From NCBI GenBank assembly GCA_903928495.1, contig CAIYQZ010000045.1, positions 1 to 64,000 on the forward strand: a stretch of 64,000 bases of DNA. The letters run 5' to 3'. Below, piece after piece: positions 1 to 15,102 of this stretch; position 1 is the first letter of the stretch, and every line of letters starts with the position of its first letter. The notes beneath the pieces were generated by a model. That model did no database searches, had not been told where the DNA came from, and saw only the letters and a program-made list of their open reading frames with translations. Source of the DNA: an uncultured bacterium. Lineage in GTDB: Bacteria > Pseudomonadota > Gammaproteobacteria > Burkholderiales > Burkholderiaceae_C. The position numbers and the translations under genes were made by a program.

Positions 1-2703
<2,703 letters not shown>

Positions 2704-2731
2704 TTCACAGGAAAGATCAAGGATTTAACCC

Positions 2732-6949
<4,218 letters not shown>

Positions 6950-7000
6950 TGTGTGGTGTCAGGGGTGGGAGTTAGCCCCTGATTGTGCGTCTGAAACCAT

Positions 7001-7040
7001 AGCCCCCAATGCTTGCCAGGCAAGCGTTGGGGGCTTTTTT
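7001..7040 (+). terminator. Rho-independent terminator of rpoBC
   Basis: An almost perfect 16-bp stem (AGCCCCCAATGCTTGC with its complement, one T-G wobble) is followed by six T residues. It lies about 50 bases after the rpoC stop. On the other strand the stem is not followed by a T tract, so it mainly stops rpoC transcription rather than that of the convergent dedA gene. Confidence 0.93.
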
Positions 7041-7053
7041 CATTTCTAGATTT

Positions 7054-7674
7054 TCAGGAGGGCGTAGATGCTTTGGCTTTCCGCTTGCGCCACCAGATCA
7101 CACCCAATATCAAGGCGCCAATCCCGATCAAACCGAAAATGCCGTACTGGAAGCGATGCAGGATTTTGAACATCCATTCGAAATTACGAGCGCCGAAGTA
7201 GCCCAGGTACACCCACACCGGCACGCTGATCAGCGCGGCCACGCCGTCCATCAGGAACCATGTGCCGAAGCTCACACGCTTGGACATGCCTGCAGTGAAA
7301 AACACCGGGGTACGCAAGCCTGGCAGGAAGCGGGCCACAAACATCACCCAGCGGCCATACTTCTGGAACGCTTCCTGCGCGGAGTGAAAGCGTTCCGGTG
7401 TGATGATGCGTTGCACCGGTTTCAGTTGCATCACGCTCAGACCTTTGAACCGGCCAATGCTGAACACCAGTCCGTCGCCAATGATGACGCCAGCCATGCC
7501 CACTACAAACATGGTGTTCACGTCGGCGTACCCCAGCCCGGCGATCACGCCGCCGGTTACCAGTGTCACGTCCTCGGGAATCGGAACGCCGAAGCCGCAG
7601 ATCAGCAGCATGACAAACACGGCCAAATAGCCGTATTCCGTGAAAATGGGTAGCAGGGCGTTGAAGACTTCCAT
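7054..7674 (-). CDS. DedA family (VTT-domain) inner-membrane protein
   Basis: A 206-residue polytopic membrane protein of the DedA/SNARE-associated family. The family is linked to polyprenyl or phospholipid flipping and to membrane potential and drug tolerance. The VTT core is visible: a GFGVPIPEDVTLV re-entrant segment near residue 27 and the ARFLPGLRTPVFFTAG motif (R-x3-G-x-R) near residue 113. Four to five hydrophobic spans and a basic tail (WWRKRKAK) follow. Length is normal. It is convergent with rpoC and divergent from alr, so it is probably its own transcription unit. The specific substrate cannot be told from sequence. Confidence 0.9.
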   Translation of the reverse strand: MEVFNALLPIFTEYGYLAVFVMLLICGFGVPIPEDVTLVTGGVIAGLGYADVNTMFVVGMAGVIIGDGLVFSIGRFKGLSVMQLKPVQRIITPERFHSAQEAFQKYGRWVMFVARFLPGLRTPVFFTAGMSKRVSFGTWFLMDGVAALISVPVWVYLGYFGARNFEWMFKILHRFQYGIFGLIGIGALILGVIWWRKRKAKASTPS

Positions 7675-7850
7675 GGCATTCGCGTTCTGCGTGGACCGGC
7701 GTTGTAAAAGATGCCGTCGACGCTTGCGCCACCCGCTTGGGGCGCTGGTGGCCCGCCTTTATATCAGCAACCGTGCTGCCAGCAGAAAAGCACTGATGGA
7801 CGTCCATAACCGTTGCATGTGACAAAACCCCTCTGGCACACTGCCGCCCC

Positions 7851-9008
7851 ATGCCAAGACCCATTCAAGCCACAGTCCACAGCGACGCCCTATCCCACAA
7901 CCTGCAGCGTGCACGTGCTGCCGCCCCCGATGCGCGTGTGTGGGCGGTGGTCAAGGCGAATGCCTACGGTCACGGTATCGAACGGGTGTTCGATGCTCTG
8001 CGAGCGGCCGATGGATTTGCCCTGCTCGACCTGGATGAAGCGCAGCGGGTGAGAGACCTGGGCTGGCGTGGGCCGGTCCTGTTGCTGGAAGGGGCGTTTG
8101 AACAACGCGACCTTGAACTCTGTTCCCGACTGGGCCTGTGGCATGTGGTGCACTGCGATGAACAGATCGACATGTTGGCCACCCACAAGACTCAGGTGCC
8201 ACACCGCGTGTTCCTGAAAATGAACTCGGGCATGAACCGTCTCGGATTCAAACCGGCTCCCTTTCGCGCCGCTTGGAACCGCCTGGCTGCGTTACCGCAG
8301 GTGGAGGAAATCTCACTCATGACCCACTTCAGCGATGCCGACGCTGAACGGGGCGGTGGCGACGGCATTGCACATCAGGTACACGCCTTTGTTCAGGCCA
8401 CCCAGGACCTGCCCGGGGAGCGGAGTCTGTGCAACAGCGCCGCCACCCTGCGTCATGCCCAGCGGGTGCTGAACGCTGCGGAGCGCTTGTCTGCCGATTG
8501 GGTGCGCCCCGGCATTGCCGTGTATGGCAGCGCACCGGACCACCCCGCACACACCAGTGCCAACTGGGGGCTGCGCCCGGCCATGACACTGTCCAGCCGT
8601 CTCATCGCTGTCCAACAGGTGGAAGCGGGTGACACCGTGGGATATGGCTCCACTTTCACCGCGCACACCAGCATGCGCATCGGTGTGGTGGCCTGTGGCT
8701 ATGCCGATGGCTACCCACGCCACGCGCCGGGAACGCTGGAGGCCGGTGCCCCTGTCCTGGTCAGCGGTGTGCGAACCCGCCTGGTGGGGCGGGTCAGCAT
8801 GGATATGTTGACCGTGGACCTCGGGCCCGTGGATGCCGCACTGGCGCAGCGGGGGAGTGAGGCCGCGAGCATAGGGGCCGAAGTTGTGTTGTGGGGCTGC
8901 AGTGCTTCCGGTGCTGTGTTGCCAGTGGATGAAGTGGCTCAGGCTGCGGGCACCATCAGCTACGAATTGTTGTGCGCCGTGGCACGCAGAGTCCCTTTTA
9001 ATGAATAA
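7851..9008 (+). CDS. alr: Alanine racemase (PLP-dependent)
   Basis: Interconverts L- and D-alanine in the cytoplasm, supplying D-alanine for peptidoglycan. The PLP lysine sits in [12 protein letters not shown] (K35) at the end of the first strand of the TIM barrel. The second catalytic base, a tyrosine, is in the GYGSTF motif near residue 265, in the C-terminal beta domain, with [12 protein letters not shown] downstream as expected. The 385-residue length is normal. It is a single gene divergent from dedA. The stop codon abuts a copy of the window's dispersed repeat. Confidence 0.97.
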   Translation: MPRPIQATVHSDALSHNLQRARAAAPDARVWAVVKANAYGHGIERVFDALRAADGFALLDLDEAQRVRDLGWRGPVLLLEGAFEQRDLELCSRLGLWHVVHCDEQIDMLATHKTQVPHRVFLKMNSGMNRLGFKPAPFRAAWNRLAALPQVEEISLMTHFSDADAERGGGDGIAHQVHAFVQATQDLPGERSLCNSAATLRHAQRVLNAAERLSADWVRPGIAVYGSAPDHPAHTSANWGLRPAMTLSSRLIAVQQVEAGDTVGYGSTFTAHTSMRIGVVACGYADGYPRHAPGTLEAGAPVLVSGVRTRLVGRVSMDMLTVDLGPVDAALAQRGSEAASIGAEVVLWGCSASGAVLPVDEVAQAAGTISYELLCAVARRVPFNE

Positions 9009-9051
9009 AAATGGGCTCTGGCGCTTGTTAGTATTGATTTCTTAGCTATTT
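9007..9051 (+). repeat. Dispersed 45-bp repeat, copy A
   Basis: This copy begins at the alr stop codon. It shows the family layout: an A-rich start and ATGG, then GGCGCTTG, ATTG about 10 bases on, and AGCTATT at the end. It is one of seven copies in the window (see 24124, 29203, 46404, 48794, 58321, 63066). Confidence 0.75.
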
Positions 9052-9110
9052 GCCTGATAACACCTCGGGTGGTGCCAAACCCCTGGTGCTTCAGGGGAAA
9101 AGGCCTTAAG

Positions 9111-9141
9111 CCATATACCCCATGGGGTATATGGCTATAAT
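9111..9141 (+). promoter_or_regulatory. Promoter with perfect 24-bp palindromic operator (CsoR/CstR-like)
   Basis: Bases 9111-9134 form a perfect palindrome with half-site CCATATACCCCA. A consensus -10 box TATAAT lies at 9136-9141, one base beyond it, so the palindrome covers the -35/-10 spacer where a bound repressor would block polymerase. TACCCC...GGGGTA arms are typical of CsoR-superfamily operators (copper-sensing CsoR, persulfide-sensing CstR). No regulator gene lies beside it. It is 33 bases upstream of the efflux operon start. The palindrome and -10 are seen directly; the regulator family is inferred. Confidence 0.75.
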
Positions 9142-9167
9142 CGACGCTCCTTTGTTGAGGTTTGCCC

Positions 9168-10289
9168 ATGTTTCAGTCTGCCCCCTCTGTCTTGATGCAT
9201 CGCCGAGCGCTGTCGCTGGCTGCGGCTGCACTGTGTGTCGCCGCACTGTGGGGCGCGCAACCTGCGGTGGTGCGTGCTCAGACCGCTTCTCAAGAGGTGC
9301 CGGTGGCGCTGGTGGCACCGCGCGCGGTGGGCCAGGGAGTGGAACTCGATGGCAGTTTGCAGGCAGTGCGCCAGAGCACCCTGTCAGCCCAAGCCAGCGG
9401 TCGCATTGCTTCCTTGCAGGTCAAGGCCGGTGACCGCGTGCGCGCAGGCCAGGTGTTGGCCACCATAGACGACCGCATGACGCAGGCCGGTGTGTCACAG
9501 GCACAGGCACAGGTGGCGCAGGCCGATGCGCAGTTGACCAACGCCCGCGCCCAATACGAACGCACCCGGGAATTGCTGGCCCAAGGCTTTGTCAGCAAGT
9601 CGGCGCTCGACACAGCGCAGGCCCAATACAAGGCAGCCCAGGCCGGTGCCAGCGGTGCAGAGGCAGGCAAAACTCAGTCGCAGGTGGCTCAGGGCCATAC
9701 CCGGCTGACCGCACCTTACGACGGCTGGGTGTTGTCCACCCAGGCCGAAGCGGGTGACCTGGCGATGCCTGGCAGCCCTGTGCTCACTGTGTACGCACCG
9801 CAGCCCATCAGGGCCGTGGTGCATGTGCCCGCCTCGCGCCAGTTGCTGGCCGCCAAAGCGCAGGCAGTCGAGGTCAGGTTGCCCGATGGGCGCTGGGTGG
9901 CTCCCGTGAGCCGCACTTCGCTGCCTGCGGCCGATCCAGTGTCGCAAACGGTGGAGTGGCGCCTGGACCTGGCGCCTGCCGATGCAGCAGGCCTGGTGCC
10001 CGGCCAGCAAGTGCAGGTGCGTTTCGTGGCCTCGCAGGCCCAGCGCCTGACGGTGCCCGCCCAGGCCGTGTTCCGGCGTGGCGAGCTGACGGCTGTGTAC
10101 GTTGCCCGGGAGGGTGATGCCAAACCGGGCTCAGGTGCCTTCGTGCTGCGAGCCTTGCGTCTGGGCACCAGCCACGGCGCAGCGGGTTACGAGGTGCTGT
10201 CCGGCCTGAACGGCAACGAGCGTGTGGCCCTGGACCCCGTGCGGGCCGGGCTCAATGGTGCCCGTGTGGGCGCCACCGTCCAACCCTGA
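9168..10289 (+). CDS. RND efflux periplasmic adaptor (membrane fusion protein)
   Basis: Periplasmic adaptor linking an inner-membrane RND pump to an outer-membrane channel. The ATG at 9168 has GAGG seven bases upstream and was preferred to the in-frame TTG at 9162. A signal peptide (basic RR, then an Ala/Leu-rich core ending near VRAQ) is followed by the lipoyl half-motif GRIASLQVKAGDRVRAGQVLATID. An Ala/Gln-rich coiled-coil hairpin with many AQA repeats comes next, then the second lipoyl half (TRLTAPYDGWVLS) and beta-barrel segments. First gene of a four-gene operon behind the palindromic operator. No TolC-type gene is present nearby. The substrate is not evident from the adaptor. Confidence 0.9.
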   Translation: MFQSAPSVLMHRRALSLAAAALCVAALWGAQPAVVRAQTASQEVPVALVAPRAVGQGVELDGSLQAVRQSTLSAQASGRIASLQVKAGDRVRAGQVLATIDDRMTQAGVSQAQAQVAQADAQLTNARAQYERTRELLAQGFVSKSALDTAQAQYKAAQAGASGAEAGKTQSQVAQGHTRLTAPYDGWVLSTQAEAGDLAMPGSPVLTVYAPQPIRAVVHVPASRQLLAAKAQAVEVRLPDGRWVAPVSRTSLPAADPVSQTVEWRLDLAPADAAGLVPGQQVQVRFVASQAQRLTVPAQAVFRRGELTAVYVAREGDAKPGSGAFVLRALRLGTSHGAAGYEVLSGLNGNERVALDPVRAGLNGARVGATVQP

Positions 10290-10312
10290 TCGCCCACCGC
10301 CACGAGTGCCCC

Positions 10313-13300
10313 ATGAGCGATCACCCATCCACCCCGAAGCCTGTTGACAACCACGCCGAGCCCGAGTTGCTCGGCTTTTCTGGCCGCATGGCCCGAGCCT
10401 TCCAGTCCAACGCCATCACACCGCTGCTGGCCATCGTGGCCATGCTGATGGGTCTGTTCGCAGTGCTGGTCACTCCACGCGAGGAAGAGCCGCAAATCAA
10501 CGTGACGATGGCCAACGTGCTCATCCCGTTCCCAGGTGCGTCAAGCGCCGATGTGGAAAAAATGGTCACAGGTCCTGCGGAGCAGGTGTTGTCGCAAATT
10601 CAGGGCATTGAACACACCTACTCCGTGTCGCGCCCTGGGGTTGCCGTGCTCACGGTGCAGTTTCAGGTGGGGGTGCCACGCACTGAGGCCTTGGTTCGGC
10701 TTTACGACGTGCTCGATGGCAACAAAGACTGGCTGCCCAGCGGCCTGGGTGTGATGGAACCGATCGTCAAACCCAAGGGTATTGATGACGTGCCCGTGAT
10801 GGCGGTGACCCTGTGGAGCAAAACCGGCGAGCCCGCTCTTGACCTCGAGCGCATCGCCCGAAGTGTGGAAGTCGAGCTCAAGCGCGTCAAAGGCACGCGC
10901 GAGGTGCAGACCATCGGTGGGCCCGGCCGGGCGGTTCAGGTGTGGCTGGAACCCAGCCGCCTGCGTGAGCGAGGTGTGAGCGTGCAGCAGCTGCAGCAAG
11001 CCATCGCATCGGCCAACCTGGGCCTGCCCTCGGGCACCGTGGCCGACCGCACACCGGGAGCGCCAGGGATGTTGACCGTGGAAACGGGTGAATTCCTGCG
11101 CAATGCCGAAGAGGTGGGCGACATTGTGGTCGCCGTGAGCCAGGGCCGCCCCGTGTACCTGCGCGAGGTGGTGCGGGTTGAAGCGGGCGCACAACTGCCC
11201 CAGCGTTACGTGTGGTTCACCCCTGGGGTGGCCATGGACGCGGGCCTGGACAGCAGCCAGGCAGTGGGTGCACAGGCCGGACAGGTGTACCCCGCCGTCA
11301 CCCTGACGGTGACCAAAAAAGCCGGTGAAAACGCCGTGGACGTCGCCCGCGCCGCTCGCCAGCGCCTGAACGAGCTGCACAACACCGTCATCCCCGAGGG
11401 CGTGCAGGTCACGGTGGCCCGCGACTACGGCGAAACGGCAGCAGAAAAGGCCAACAAGCTCATTCAGAAGCTGGCCTTTGCCACGGCCAGCGTCATCATC
11501 CTCGTCGGGTTTGCGCTGGGCAAGCGTGAGGCCATCATCGTGGGCGGTGCGGTCATCCTCACGCTCACGGCCACGTTGTTCGCGTCGTGGGCCTGGGGCT
11601 TTACCCTGAACAGGGTCAGCCTGTTCGCGCTGATCTTTTCCATCGGCATTTTGGTGGACGATGCCATCGTGGTGGTTGAAAACATCCACCGCCACCGCCT
11701 GCTCACACCCGAAGTGCCGTTGGCCACCATCATCCCGCGTGCGGTGGATGAGGTGGGTGGGCCCACCATTCTCGCCACGCTGACCGTTATTGCAGCCTTG
11801 CTGCCCATGGCCTTCGTCAGTGGGCTGATGGGCCCTTACATGAGCCCTATCCCCATCAATTCGAGCATGGGCATGGCCTTGTCGCTGGGCATTGCCTTCA
11901 CCGTCACGCCTTGGCTGGCGCTGAAGCTCACGCAAACCGGCGCGGGTCACGCTGCCCATGGCCCCGGCAAGATCACCAGCGGTTTGCAGTCGTTCTTTGC
12001 CCGCACGCTCACGCCCCTGCTGGCCAGCGCGGCAAAGCGCTGGATGCTGCTGGGGGGGATCATCGTGGCCCTGCTGCTGTCTGTCGGCCTGACGCTGGTG
12101 CAGGCCGTGGTGCTGAAAATGCTGCCGTTCGACAACAAGAGCGAGTTCCAGGTGGTGGTGGACATGCCGCCGGGTACGCCGCTGGAGGGCACCGCTGCGG
12201 CCTTGCAAGACATGGCGGGCTACCTGGCACAGGCGCCTGAGGTGCGCGACATACAGGGCTACGCCGGCACGGCCAGCCCCATCACCTTCAACGGGTTGGT
12301 GCGCCAGTACTACCTGCGCGCCGACATGGAAAGCGGCGACCTGCAGGTGAACCTGGTGGACAAACACCACCGCCAGGACCAGAGCCACGCCATCGCCCAG
12401 CGCCTGCGTCCCGAACTGGAGCGCATTGCCCAGGCCCATGGCGCACGGGTGAAGGTGGTGGAAGTGCCGCCAGGTCCGCCCGTCATGTCACCCATCGTCG
12501 CCGAGGTGTACGGCCCTACTGAAGAGGGTCGCGCCGAGCTGGCGCGCAACATCGCACAGGCCTACGCCGCCACGCCCGACATTGTGGGCGTGGACACCAG
12601 CCTGAAAGAAGGTGCGCCGCGCGCCTTCCTGCGCATCAACCGGGTACGGGCTGAGTCGTTGGGCATTCCCGTGGCCGCCATCTCTCAGGTGGTTTACACC
12701 GCGCTGTCGGGGGCAGATGCCACTTACCTGCACGACGGCTTTTCCAAACATGCGGTACCCGTGCGCCTGCAGCTGCCGCGCGAGATGCAGGTGGGGCTGG
12801 ACGCTGTGTTGGCCCTGCCTCTGAAGGCCGCCAACGGGAAGATGGTGCCGCTGTCAGAGCTGGTGCATGTGGAGCGCGGGCTGATCGACACGCCCCGCAT
12901 GACCAAAGACCTGATGCCTGTGACCTACGTGTTTGGTGACATGGCGGGCAAGCTCGACTCGCCGCTGTACGGACTTTTCGACATCCGTACGCGATTGCAG
13001 GGCGCAGCCCTGAAGGACACCGGAACGGTGGGCGAATACTGGATTCGCCAGCCGTCGGACCCCTATCGCCAATACGCGGTGAAGTGGGATGGCGAATGGC
13101 AGATCACCTATGAAACCTTCCGCGACATGGGGGCAGCCTATGGGGTGGGTCTGGTGCTGATTTACCTGCTGGTGGTGGCGCAGTTCAAGAGCTATGTGAC
13201 CCCCTTGGTCATCATGGCCCCCATTCCACTCACCATCATTGGGGTGATGCCAGGGCATGCGCTGTTGGGCTCGCAGTTCACGGCCACCAGCATGATCGGG

Positions 13301-13606
13301 ATGATTGCACTGGCAGGGATCATTGTTCGCAACTCCATCTTGCTGGTGGACTTCATTGAACTCGAAACTGCACGGGGCGTGCCGTTTGCCGAGGCCGTGG
13401 TGCAGTCGGCTGCAGTGCGCGCACAGCCCATCGCGCTCACAGCGCTCGCCGCCATGATGGGTGCGTTCTTCATTCTGGACGACCCCATCTTCAACGGACT
13501 GGCCGTGTCGCTGATTTTTGGCATTGCCGTGTCCACCCTGCTCACGCTGATCGTGATCCCGGTGCTTTATTACGCGATTTACCGTCGCGCGCACGCCTCC
13601 GTTTGA
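10313..13606 (+). CDS. RND efflux transporter permease (AcrB/MexB superfamily)
   Basis: A 1097-residue proton-driven inner-membrane RND pump; length and architecture match AcrB-type proteins (12 membrane spans, two large periplasmic loops). Diagnostic segments include EEEPQINVTMANVLIPFPGA after the first span, the GILVDDAIVVVENIHRH motif in TM4 with the proton-relay Asp pair, and the repeat-related segment IALAGIIVRNSILLVDFIE in the second half. It starts 23 bases after the adaptor and is clearly co-transcribed. The subfamily resembles poorly characterised RND pumps rather than the drug-exporting HAE1 type; the cargo is unknown. Context suggests metal or reactive-sulfur stress. Confidence 0.93.
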   Translation: MSDHPSTPKPVDNHAEPELLGFSGRMARAFQSNAITPLLAIVAMLMGLFAVLVTPREEEPQINVTMANVLIPFPGASSADVEKMVTGPAEQVLSQIQGIEHTYSVSRPGVAVLTVQFQVGVPRTEALVRLYDVLDGNKDWLPSGLGVMEPIVKPKGIDDVPVMAVTLWSKTGEPALDLERIARSVEVELKRVKGTREVQTIGGPGRAVQVWLEPSRLRERGVSVQQLQQAIASANLGLPSGTVADRTPGAPGMLTVETGEFLRNAEEVGDIVVAVSQGRPVYLREVVRVEAGAQLPQRYVWFTPGVAMDAGLDSSQAVGAQAGQVYPAVTLTVTKKAGENAVDVARAARQRLNELHNTVIPEGVQVTVARDYGETAAEKANKLIQKLAFATASVIILVGFALGKREAIIVGGAVILTLTATLFASWAWGFTLNRVSLFALIFSIGILVDDAIVVVENIHRHRLLTPEVPLATIIPRAVDEVGGPTILATLTVIAALLPMAFVSGLMGPYMSPIPINSSMGMALSLGIAFTVTPWLALKLTQTGAGHAAHGPGKITSGLQSFFARTLTPLLASAAKRWMLLGGIIVALLLSVGLTLVQAVVLKMLPFDNKSEFQVVVDMPPGTPLEGTAAALQDMAGYLAQAPEVRDIQGYAGTASPITFNGLVRQYYLRADMESGDLQVNLVDKHHRQDQSHAIAQRLRPELERIAQAHGARVKVVEVPPGPPVMSPIVAEVYGPTEEGRAELARNIAQAYAATPDIVGVDTSLKEGAPRAFLRINRVRAESLGIPVAAISQVVYTALSGADATYLHDGFSKHAVPVRLQLPREMQVGLDAVLALPLKAANGKMVPLSELVHVERGLIDTPRMTKDLMPVTYVFGDMAGKLDSPLYGLFDIRTRLQGAALKDTGTVGEYWIRQPSDPYRQYAVKWDGEWQITYETFRDMGAAYGVGLVLIYLLVVAQFKSYVTPLVIMAPIPLTIIGVMPGHALLGSQFTATSMIGMIALAGIIVRNSILLVDFIELETARGVPFAEAVVQSAAVRAQPIALTALAAMMGAFFILDDPIFNGLAVSLIFGIAVSTLLTLIVIPVLYYAIYRRAHASV

Positions 13607-13635
13607 TTGTTTGCTAATTTTTTAGGAGTTTGAAA

Positions 13636-13866
13636 ATGACTGTGGAACGTTACATCCGAGTGTTTGCCGGCTTGTTCATCATGGTGTCTCTGGCACTGGG
13701 CGTGGAAGCCAGCCCCTTGTTTGTGAACAGCTGGTTTCTGGCCTTCACCGCCTTCGTTGGCGTGAACCTGTTCCAGTTTGGCCTGACCAATTTCTGTCCC
13801 ATGGCCATCATCCTCAAGCGTCTGGGTGTGCCCGAAAGCAAACTCAGCTGCAGCACCCAAGCCTGA
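13636..13866 (+). CDS. DUF2892 small membrane protein (YgaP-like transmembrane domain)
   Basis: A 76-residue protein with two hydrophobic segments (IRVFAGLFIMVSLALGV and WFLAFTAFVGVNLFQFGLT). It ends in the FCPMAIILKRLGV motif typical of the DUF2892 domain that is fused to rhodanese in YgaP. The ATG at 13636 has AGGAG at 13624-13628; an upstream in-frame TTG is less likely. It lies 29 bases after the RND gene and 8 before the SLAC1/TDT gene. DUF2892 proteins commonly accompany rhodanese and sulfide-oxidation genes, which supports a sulfur-stress role for the operon. The function of the free-standing domain is not known. Confidence 0.85.
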   Translation: MTVERYIRVFAGLFIMVSLALGVEASPLFVNSWFLAFTAFVGVNLFQFGLTNFCPMAIILKRLGVPESKLSCSTQA

Positions 13867-13874
13867 AGGCCCAC

Positions 13875-14963
13875 ATGAACGCCACCCCCCTCAAGTTCCT
13901 CATGCCGGGCTGGTTCTCGGTGGTCATGGGCCTCGGTGGCCTGGCCCTCGCCTGGCTCAGTGCGGGGCCCGCTCTGGGTGAATCAGCCACTGGCGCTTCG
14001 CTGGTCATCGGCGCAGTCGCGGCATTGGTGTTCCTGGGGTTGCTGGTGTTGTCGGTGGTCCGGGCCAATCGCTACCCGGGCGCTTTGGCAGAAGATTTGC
14101 GGCACCCCGTGCGGCATGGCTTCGTGGCCGCGCTGCCCGTGGCCACCCTGCTCTTGGCCACCGAAGTGGCTGCCCTGGGCGTTGTCGGTCTGTGGGTCGA
14201 TGTGCTGTGGTGGGCGGGTGCTCTGGGTCAGTTGTGGGCCACGGTCTGGGTGCTCAAGCGCTGGCTGGTGGCGTTGCCTCTGCCTCCCGCTCCGGCTTCG
14301 GCCCCGGCAGGCCTGCAAGGGCTGATCGACGGTGCGTTGGTATCTCCGAGCAACCCCAAACCTGCGCCGTCTCCGCCACCCTTTTGGCCTCTCGTCACGC
14401 CCGTGCTGTTGATCCCGGTGGTGGGCAACGTGGTCGCCCCTTTGGCCGGCCTGACCTTGGGCCACACGGTGTGGTCGATGGCTCAATTCGGTATCGGGTT
14501 GCTGCTGTGGCCTGTGGTGCTGGTGTTGCTGCTGGTTCGCCGCGCCGCACAGGGGCCGCTGCCCGAGCGCATCATGCCCACGTGGTTCATCACCATTGCG
14601 CCGCCTTCGGTCATGGGTTTGGTGCTGCTGCAAGCCCAGGCACCCGTGTCGGTGGTCGCCGCGTTCTGGGGCATGGCCGTGTTCTTTGTGCTGTGGGCCG
14701 GCAGTGTGGCCAAGCAAGCCGTGACCCAGCCCTTCTCGCTGACCTTCTGGGCCACTTCTTTCCCGTTGGCTGCTTTCACCACGCTCACGCTCAAGCTGGC
14801 TGGGCAGGTGGGCTCGTCAGGCCTGCAGCTGGCTGGCACCCTGCTGCTGGCGCTCACGTCTCTGGTGGTTTTTGGTTTGTGTCTGGCCACTGTGCGCGGC
14901 TTGCGCAACGGCAGTCTGCTGGCGCCTGAGCCTGTGGCTCAGATCGTGCCCAACGCTGCATGA
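13875..14963 (+). CDS. SLAC1/TDT (TehA-like) anion transporter family protein
   Basis: A 362-residue protein with about ten hydrophobic spans. The N-terminal PGWFSVVMGLGGLALAW is the hallmark first helix of the SLAC1/tellurite-resistance/dicarboxylate (TDT) family. The family includes the yeast sulfite exporter Ssu1, bacterial TehA and the plant anion channel SLAC1. It is the last gene of the operon, 8 bases after the DUF2892 gene, so translation is probably coupled. A Pro/Ala-rich loop near residues 140-170 is longer than in TehA. Sulfite or another small anion is a reasonable substrate given the neighbours, but this is inference. Confidence 0.85.
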   Translation: MNATPLKFLMPGWFSVVMGLGGLALAWLSAGPALGESATGASLVIGAVAALVFLGLLVLSVVRANRYPGALAEDLRHPVRHGFVAALPVATLLLATEVAALGVVGLWVDVLWWAGALGQLWATVWVLKRWLVALPLPPAPASAPAGLQGLIDGALVSPSNPKPAPSPPPFWPLVTPVLLIPVVGNVVAPLAGLTLGHTVWSMAQFGIGLLLWPVVLVLLLVRRAAQGPLPERIMPTWFITIAPPSVMGLVLLQAQAPVSVVAAFWGMAVFFVLWAGSVAKQAVTQPFSLTFWATSFPLAAFTTLTLKLAGQVGSSGLQLAGTLLLALTSLVVFGLCLATVRGLRNGSLLAPEPVAQIVPNAA

Positions 14964-15102
14964 GCGTGCTTTGAAATGAAAAAAATAGTGAACTTCCGTT
15001 GATGTAAAAGCGGCAGATGCCAATTTTTCATTGAAAATGGGTTTCCCTCTGAATGGGGGCTGCCGACAGGCGCTTGCACTTGAGCTTTAATCGGCGCTCA
15101 CC

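Noticed and set aside
10541-12439. 632-codon minus-strand frame inside the RND pump gene
   Set aside because: Shadow of the real gene; composition (Gln, His, Arg) is typical of antisense frames.
13607-13635. Terminator between the RND gene and the DUF2892 gene
   Set aside because: There is a T run (13607-13623) but no stem; the spacer carries a good ribosome site instead.
15020-15100. Possible eighth copy of the dispersed repeat (GGCGCTTG near 15069)
   Set aside because: Only the GGCGCTTG block matches; the ATTG and AGCTAT blocks are missing.
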